Below are positions 5,276-5,692 of a DNA stretch of 5,692 nucleotides, in pieces. Origin of the DNA: Streptosporangiaceae bacterium (lineage in GTDB: Bacteria > Actinomycetota > Actinomycetes > Streptosporangiales > Streptosporangiaceae). The stretch lies in NCBI GenBank assembly GCA_030040815.1, contig JASHSZ010000476.1, positions 1 to 5,692 of the forward strand, in the 5' to 3' direction. The translations under genes and the position numbers were made by a program. Position 1 is the stretch's first letter; every line of letters starts with the position of its first letter. The notes below the pieces were generated by a model. That model did not search any database. It had not been told where the DNA came from and saw only the letters and a program-made list of their open reading frames with translations.

Positions 5276-5692
5276 GTGGCATTTCAGCATGTGATCCTCG
5301 CGCTCCTCGAGGACGGACCAAGCCATGGCTGGGAGATGAAGTCCCGGATAGAGGCTGCCTTGGGTCCGGAGTACGGCGGGCTAAATAAGGGTTACATCTA
5401 CGAGGTCATTCACAAAATGGAGCGGGAAGGATCTATCGTCTCCCGTATCGAACCGCAGGAAGGCCTGCGTCCTGATCGCAGCGTGCACGAGATCACCGAG
5501 GCGGGGCGCCAGCAGCTGACCGAGTGGCTGGCCGAGCCAGCCAGGCCATCGGCTGGCTTCCGGGATGAGTTCGTGCAGAAGGTGCTCGCGGCTAGCCTGC
5601 GCGGCGGGGACGCGGTCCAGCAGTTCTGCCGAGCGCAGCGACAGGCGCTGCTCGCGGACGCCCGCACGCTGCAGACACTGCGGCGGGAGCGG
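5276..5692 (+). CDS. PadR-family transcriptional regulator, C-terminus cut by the window edge
   Basis: This is a winged-helix DNA-binding regulator; 139 codons are visible and the frame runs off the right edge. The N-terminus AFQHVILALLEDGPSHGWEM is the usual PadR opening. The helix-turn-helix lies at about 17-55 with the recognition part NKGYIYEVIHKMEREGSIV (37-55), then a wing ending in SVHEITEAGRQQLTEWLAEP (69-88). The C-terminal helical region begins with FRDEFVQKVLAASL (95-108), typical of the longer PadR group whose C-terminal helices dimerise. The GTG at 5276 is chosen because it fits the family N-terminus; a GTG at 5225 would add 17 residues of no family character. It faces away from the pseudo-ATPase/FtsX genes across a palindrome-rich region, so it probably represses them and itself. 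The ligand is unknown. Confidence 0.9.
   Translation, partial: MAFQHVILALLEDGPSHGWEMKSRIEAALGPEYGGLNKGYIYEVIHKMEREGSIVSRIEPQEGLRPDRSVHEITEAGRQQLTEWLAEPARPSAGFRDEFVQKVLAASLRGGDAVQQFCRAQRQALLADARTLQTLRRER

Overview
The window is high-GC DNA with GTG starts, short or slightly overlapping gene junctions and weak Shine-Dalgarno sequences. This fits an actinobacterium (Frankia, Acidothermus or Streptosporangium-like; genus not resolvable from sequence reading alone). It carries five genes: four on the minus strand and one divergent gene at the right edge. No RNA gene, CRISPR array, insertion sequence or origin is visible.

Left part (1-1440, minus strand): the two permease genes of a high-affinity phosphate ABC importer. 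pstC is complete, and five bases after it begins a pstA that runs off the left edge. Both are ordinary actinobacterial Pst permeases; PstA has an extended N-terminus with extra membrane segments. No pstS (phosphate-binding protein) precedes pstC. The gene upstream belongs to a different system. About 150 bp (1441-1590) separate the two systems and hold a small GC hairpin, a tandem repeat and a plausible -10 box for pstC.

Middle part (1591-5129, minus strand): a two-gene unit encoding an ABC-type nucleotide-binding protein and a large FtsX-type permease. The permease (930 aa) has one N-terminal membrane segment, a roughly 560-residue extracytoplasmic domain and two FtsX-like membrane domains, each with an intact cytoplasmic coupling motif (ELATLRALGW and ELRTLRAIGW). 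Its partner has the length and framework of an ABC ATPase, but the A-loop, Walker A, Q-loop, signature, Walker B, D-loop and H-loop are all changed at key residues. It looks like a pseudo-ATPase in an otherwise intact gene. This is the most unusual thing in the window.

Right part (5130-5692): a 146-bp divergent control region packed with dyad symmetry, followed by a plus-strand PadR-family regulator that runs off the right edge. The dyads are a 14-bp perfect palindrome, a 26-bp near-perfect palindrome, a small inverted repeat and a long two-part hairpin. The likely logic is that PadR binds one or more of these dyads and controls itself and the pseudo-ATPase/FtsX pair, perhaps in response to a small molecule or membrane stress. 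Whether this module is functionally tied to the phosphate genes is not shown by the sequence; they merely lie in the same direction.
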